Shown: positions 55,401 to 60,000 of the stretch, one piece after another
Position numbering within the stretch: position 1 is the first letter of the stretch
Layout: each line of letters begins with the position of its first letter
Assembly (NCBI RefSeq): GCF_037975245.1
Contig: NC_092568.1
Location: forward strand, 33,142,501-33,202,500
Length of the DNA: 60,000 nt
Source: Apostichopus japonicus
Lineage: Eukaryota; Echinodermata; Holothuroidea; Aspidochirotida; Stichopodidae
Direction of reading: 5' to 3'
The notes under the pieces: generated by a model
Databases searched by the model: none
What the model was told of the DNA's origin: nothing
What the model saw: the letters and a program-made list of their open reading frames with translations, nothing else
Translations under genes and position numbers: made by a program

Positions 55401-58278
55401 CCCTTACAAGTCACAATTACATATTAATTATCATTGTAATTTGTATTTTACGAGGAAAGGCTTAATAAATATGATTTTGCATTTCACAAATTCTGAATGT
55501 TAATTTGTATACCATTTTGTATGATTCAGTGCTGGATTTGTATCGCTTGCTCCACAACACCTGTGCAGTTGTTTGCAATAAAAAAATCTTGTTCTTGGCA
55601 CCTTACTTTTTGAGTAATTTTCAGTGTATTTTGATTTCATTTAATACAAGATTCACTGATTTTTGTGACGGTCGGTAGGAAGCTTGAGTGGCTTTCGGTA
55701 GGATGCTGATTTACTCTGAATGCCGGTCGGCAAGCACTAGTGGCGGTTACGCCCGACCGGCGCCGACCGGCGCCGACCGGCGTGGCTACAACACTGCACA
55801 GACCATTGGGTAAGTTCCTCAAGTGCAACATGAAACTCAATGGTAAATAGCATACTTCTTTGTCCTCAAATGACATTAAAATTGTGTTGCGTATCATCCA
55901 ATGGTGCTCTGTTCTTTTATGTCGAGTTAACAGGACACATTTTTTGGTTGAGCTATTCGAGTTGATCAAACCAATGGCTTAATTACTGAGGAGTTGATGT
56001 CATCATCAATTTAGCCCAAAAGGAGCATATTCCAGAGATTTGACATGTGATGTTAAAGGTGAATATATTGAAAACCAGACAGATTTTAGCAACTTAAGCA
56101 TTTCAAATGTATCTCATGTCGTGTACGATAACATATCAAGACTAAAATTCTGCCTAAAGTTATCCTTTATAATGAGCTAAAGACTTGTTAATAATGTACT
56201 TACTTGATAAATTCTCCATCTTTTGACAGCTCCAAAAAACGGCCATACAAGTCCCTTAATTGAGAATGTGAAACTGGAATAGAAAGTAAAACAAATCTCT
56301 ATAATTGCAGATTTGAACATTACCATTTACTATTTCCTCAGCAAGATCTCTATAAATAACATGTGACATCAGAAATGCAAAAAATTTGTTTACTCAGTTG
56401 ATTATATATTTTAAAGAAAAAAGATAAACTTGAAAATTCTCTTCTAAAACACTTTAACTCCAGGTCTAACAGCCTTGTAGAAACAGCTCTGGGTCCAAAT
56501 GATCTATCCTGTTGACTGGTCTCCAAACATCTCTGTGCTAGTTGTAAAAATATTTTTAAGAATGTCTCGTCTTCAAGAGTTTTGAAAGAAATTACATGCA
56601 TAATTCCAGTTTATTCCATTTGCAAGACTTGGAAAGTTGGATACAATTTTAACTGCCGTTCAAAGCGTTAAACACAGTTTAGCAGACAAGATTGAAAAAT
56701 GTACCTCAAAGAAGCTTTCTGATTGGCTGACAACCAGACCTGTGTAAAGTTGCCAACCAATTGCCAGCGACATTTTATGGCTAAAATGTGGTATTATGTG
56801 TTGGTTCGAATATGTCACATAATGCGTGAATTTGGGAATGTGCAGGTATTTTGCCCAGAAACGTGTCCATCAGATATTCTTTAATGGAATTTCTTAGTGA
56901 TTTTCAGAGACTGCAGCTAGGAAGGACCAACAGTTCATTTAAGGCATGGCTGGATGTCCACATTGGATCCACCATGCGGCATAGCTGTCAAATACCCCGC
57001 GGCATAGCTGTTGAATACCCCGCGTTATTGAAACTTAACCAAAATAGGTGTCACGGGCTACGAGGTAAAAGCGGATAAGTGATAGATGGCGCTAACTTAT
57101 TTACGGAAACATGTGTATACTTTGCTATAAAGAATGACTTCGTAGTCACTAAATTCTTCAAAATTTAGGGTTAGGGGTTAGGGTATCCGTAGCAAGTTGG
57201 ATATTGCCCCAGATCTTAAGTTTTACTTTACTTTAAAAACATTTTTGTGTATACTTTATTATAAAGAATGAGGGATTAGGGTTAGGGTATCCGTAGCCCG
57301 TTGGATGTCGCCCCAGACCTTACGTTTTAATTTACTTTAAAAACATTTTTGTGTATACTTTACTATAAAGAATGACTTCGTAGCCCATTGGCTCGTAGCC
57401 ACTAAATTCTTCAACCCCCATTCCACAACTTCTGACTTCGTAGCCCATTGGTTCGTCGCCACTAAATACTTCAACCCCCATTCCACCACTTCTGACTTTG
57501 TAGTCCGTTGGGTTTATTTAAAAACAAAGCTCGACCCAGTAGCCTGTTGGATGTCCCCCAGATCCCCATGTTCCCGTTGGATGTCACCCCACATCTTCAG
57601 GCTTTACTTTCCTTTACAGAATGACTGCGTAGCCTGTTGGTTCGTCGGCAACAGAAACAAAAAGGGACAACGTACTCCGTTGGATATCGCCTGTTTTACA
57701 AGTATATGCATTGTACATTCGAAAAAAATATACTTAAGTCCAATAATCTTAACAATACTACTGTATAATAGCGCCATCTACTCAAGCACACTATAAGACT
57801 GCGTTGGACGTTGTTCGTCTCCGTGAAAACCATAGCTCGGATCCAGCAGGGTATTCTGCAGCTACTCCCACCATGCTACTCTTGTTTCTTCTTGCCTTTG
57901 AGTCAAAGCAAGTTCTGGGAGTACAGTATAGGACTAGGAGTGGGAAGGACGATGTACCATCAGCAGAAAATACCTGAATTTACGCTTTGCTGATCTTTAT
58001 AATGGAAACCTATCATGATTTCGCTTAAACCGTACTTCTAACAACCCACAATGCAGTAGTGTTGTATAGTAATTACGTAAAACATTTGGCCTACAGTAAC
58101 TTGTACTTGTACAGTACTCACCCGGAAGGTTTAACGTTACTGAAATCAAACTGTTACAATGAATGAGACATTTCAGAGTACAGAGTTTTTATGTGCCAGA
58201 ATTAAACTTACATTTCGTCTCTTCACAGAGGCTAGACAGTTCCTCATCATTTAACGGAATTGATGTCCTCGAACCCAT
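52378..58278 (-). CDS. CHP1: calcineurin B homologous protein (CHP1-like), five exons, complete
   Basis: The joined exons give 191 aa (human CHP1 has 195). CHP1 is an N-myristoylated EF-hand protein that acts as an obligate cofactor of plasma-membrane Na+/H+ exchangers and is related to calcineurin B. The start MGSRTS has Gly2 and Ser6 for N-myristoylation. The N-terminal half (SHSQLRDLYGRFLEL, NPLGSRIVDAFF, DFTQFVKAAAVF) carries two degenerate EF-hands. The C-terminal half has EF3 (residues 119-130, DLDGDEIISQDE) and EF4 (160-171, DDDKDGVIGFED), and the chain ends SKLISIRVLD. All splice sites are GT-AG and the phases match. Intron 2 carries a hAT-type element, and a satellite array begins about 200 bp upstream of the ATG. 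Confidence 0.94.
52782..52966 (-). CDS. CHP1: CHP1-like exon 4 with both Ca2+-binding EF-hands
   Basis: Acceptor CAATTACAG|TTA, donor AAAAAG|GTTGAT. EF3 is NIYDLDGDEIISQDEM, with Glu rather than Gly at loop position 6 as in other CHPs. EF4 is DDDKDGVIGFEDF, with Asp instead of Glu at position 12. Confidence 0.95.
52967..54495 (-). other. CHP1 intron 3
   Basis: AT-rich. A small plus-strand ORF at 53725-53913 with a lysine-rich tail is not recognisable as a gene. Confidence 0.5.
54496..54695 (-). CDS. CHP1: CHP1-like exon 3
   Basis: Acceptor TTCTTTACAG|GCG, donor TTGAGAT|GTAAGA. It contains LKSNPLGSRIVDAFF and MDFTQFVKAAAVFKPQRK, the second degenerate EF-hand and the CHP-specific loop. Confidence 0.94.
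55102..55796. mobile_element. non-autonomous hAT-type element, 695 bp
   Basis: Terminal inverted repeats CAGTGTTGTAGCC at the left and GGCTACAACACTG at the right are perfect over 13 bases. The flanking 8-bp direct repeat CACAGACC (55094-55101 and 55797-55804) is identical. Inside the right end is a triplicated CGACCGGCGC motif. The element has no transposase ORF. It sits in CHP1 intron 2. It differs in sequence from the MITE at 3014 apart from the CAG...GTAGCC ends. Confidence 0.92.
56204..56273 (-). CDS. CHP1: CHP1-like exon 2
   Basis: Acceptor TATTCCAG|TTT, donor ATCAA|GTAAGT. FSHSQLRDLYGRFLELSKDG corresponds to the first, non-binding EF-hand of CHP. Confidence 0.94.
57083..57780. repeat. 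inverted-repeat-bounded segment containing degenerate tandem repeats
   Basis: TAGATGGCGCTA at 57083-57094 and its exact reverse complement at 57769-57780 enclose repeated blocks. These are TTTTTGTGTATACTTTA...TATAAAGAATGA near 57243 and 57345, and GACTTCGTAGCCCATTGG with CTTCAACCCCCATTCCA near 57374 and 57434. If TA is the target duplication it would be a mariner-like MITE; the inverted repeat is short, so this is tentative. Confidence 0.45.
58212..58278 (-). CDS. CHP1: CHP1-like exon 1 (start codon)
   Basis: ATG at 58278-58276, donor GAAAT|GTAAGT. 22 codons plus one base: MGSRTSIPLNDEELSSLCEE then TK, matching the CHP N-terminus MGSRxS...DEEL. Confidence 0.93.
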
Positions 58279-58483
58279 TCTTTATCGTGGAGAGCTGTTA
58301 ATGTTGTTGTGCCTCATTGAAGGTAGCAGCCACTAAGAGCAGACACTAACAGCAGCCACTAAGAAAAAAAGGACAGTAAGACATGACACACAGTACTACA
58401 ACTGCGGTCGTGTGTGTTTGTTATAACCAGTGTTACCAGCGACAGTTGACGAAAAAACGCTAGATTGGCGAAAATAAAACCCC

Positions 58484-60000
58484 AAACGCGCTGTATATAC
58501 TTAATGTGTAATGATCAGAAAATTTTTTTTTTTTTCCAAAATCGATTAACTTTAGTTATGGAGCCTACTAGGATGTCCGGTTAGCACCACATTGAAGTAC
58601 AAAGGTTTCTCTTTCACGTGGTATACCTCTACTATCGGTAACAAAAATGATTTCTTGACCAAAAGTGACCTTGAAGTTTTAACCCCGATACAGAACCTTC
58701 TCTAAACGCGCTGTATATACGTAATATATAATGATCAGAAAAATGGTTAATTTTTATTTTTTTCAAAATCAATTAACTTTAGTTATGGAGCCTACTAGGA
58801 TGTCCGGTTAGCACCACATTAAAGTGGAAAGGTTCTTCTTTCACGTGGTATGCCTCTACCATCGGTAACAAAAATGATTTCTTGACCAAAAGTGACCTTA
58901 AAGTTTTAACCCCGATACGGACACCTCTAAACGCGCCGTATATACGTTATGTGTAATGATCAGAAAAATGGTTAAGTTTTATTTTTTTTTCAAAATCGAT
59001 TAACTTTAGTTATGGAGCCTACTAGGATGTCCGGTTAGCATCACATTAAAGTAGAAAGGTTTCTCTTTCACGTGGTATACCTCTACTGTCGGTAACAAAA
59101 ATGATTTCTTGACCAAAAGTGACCTTGAAGTTTTAACCCCGATACGGACACCTCTAAACGCGCCGTATATACGTTATGTGTAATGATCAGAAAAATGGTT
59201 AAGTTTTATTTTTTTTCAAAATCGATTAACTTTAGTTATGGAGCCTACTAGGATGTCCGGTTAGCATCACATTAAAGTAGAAAGGTTTCTCTTTCACGTG
59301 GTATACCTCTACTATCGGTAACAAAAATGATTTCTTGACCAAAAGTGACCTTGAAGTTTTAACCCCGATACAGAACCTTCTCTAAACGCGCTGTATATAC
59401 GTAATATATAATGATCAGAAAAATGGTTAATTTTTATTTTTTTCAAAATCGATTAACTTTAGTTATGGAGCCTACTAGGATGTCCGGTTAGCACCACATT
59501 AAAGTAGAAAGGTTTCTCTTTCACGTGGTATGCCTCTTCCATCGGTAACAAAAATGATTTCTTGACCAAAAGTGACCTTGAAGTTTTAACCCCGATACGG
59601 ACACCTCTAAACGCGCTGTATATACGTTATGTGTAATGATCAGAAAAATGGTTAATTTTTATTTTTTTCAAAATCGATTAACTTTAGTTATGGAGCCTAG
59701 TGGCATGTCCGGTTAGCACCACATTAAAGTAGAAAGGTTCTTCTTTCACGTGGTATACCTCTACCATCGGTAACAAAAATGATTTCTTGACCAAAAGTGA
59801 CCTTGAAGTTTTAACCCCGATACGGACACCTCTAAACGCGCCGTATATACGTTATGTGTAATGATCAGAAAAATGGTTAATTTTTATTTTTTTCAAAATC
59901 GATTAACTTTAGTTATGGAGCCTACTAGGATGTCCGGTTAGCACCACATTGAAGTAGAAAGGTTCTCCTTTCACTTGGTATACCTCTACTATCGGTAACA
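58484..60000. repeat. tandem satellite, ~225-bp monomer
   Basis: The landmark AAACGCG(C/T)(T/C)GTATATAC occurs at 58484, 58704, 58929, 59156, 59384, 59609 and 59834, giving spacings of 220-228 bp. Each monomer contains TCGATTAACTTTAGTTATGG, GGATGTCCGGTTAGCA, TTTCACGTGGTAT and TGATTTCTTGACCAAAAGTG. Copies are highly similar. The array continues past the window edge. Confidence 0.95.

Noticed and set aside
57160-57190. True telomere or chromosome end
   Set aside because: Only two or three imperfect TTAGGG repeats, embedded in other repeats with genes on the near side and a satellite on the other.

Overview
The window looks like a piece of an invertebrate animal nuclear genome. It is AT-rich, its genes are split into small GT-AG exons with long introns, and it carries many transposon relics, minisatellites and a satellite array. 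The gene families (ACSL1/5/6-type acyl-CoA synthetase, CHP1-like EF-hand protein, myrosinase-like GH1 glycosidase) and the mobile elements (DIRS, hAT, CR1/L2-like, tRNA-SINE) would fit a marine deuterostome such as an echinoderm. That placement is an inference, because no species-diagnostic sequence is visible.

Layout: (1) 1-1844, + strand: the last two exons of a family 1 glycoside hydrolase with the ITENG nucleophile motif and a hydrophobic, GPI-signal-like C-terminus. (2) 1900-8960: gene-free, with a (TA)n microsatellite, a 297-bp hAT-type MITE with perfect 8-bp target duplications, and a 5'-truncated CR1/L2-like non-LTR fragment. (3) 8961-40906, - strand: 18 consecutive coding exons of a long-chain acyl-CoA synthetase. 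They join in phase and give 685 complete residues up to the stop. The extreme N-terminal exon(s) are not identified. (4) 11420-17855: a nearly intact DIRS-type tyrosine-recombinase retrotransposon, lying in one ACSL intron in the same orientation as the gene. (5) Other ACSL introns hold a 26/31-bp minisatellite, a tRNA-derived SINE and several small duplications. (6) 41171-42690: a GT-rich 109/117-bp minisatellite that creates large spurious ORFs on both strands. (7) 42700-52377: gene-poor, possibly containing the ACSL promoter (CACGTG boxes near 46520-46580 or a CCAAT region near 47265). (8) 52378-58278, - strand: a complete five-exon CHP1-like (calcineurin B homologous protein) gene encoding 191 aa, with a 695-bp hAT-type element in intron 2. 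(9) 57083-57780: a possible inverted-repeat element overlying degenerate tandem repeats, in CHP1 intron 1. (10) 58484-60000: a ~225-bp tandem satellite that runs off the window edge and starts about 200 bp upstream of the CHP1 start codon.

The most interesting object is the DIRS element. Its ends, inverted repeats and internal complementary region still match almost perfectly, so it inserted recently. Its coding plan is unusual. Gag is split over two frames that need a -1 shift. A single in-frame UAG separates gag from the RT/RNase H frame, and no AUG lies between that UAG and the middle of the RT domain. The tyrosine recombinase overlaps the end of RT in another frame.
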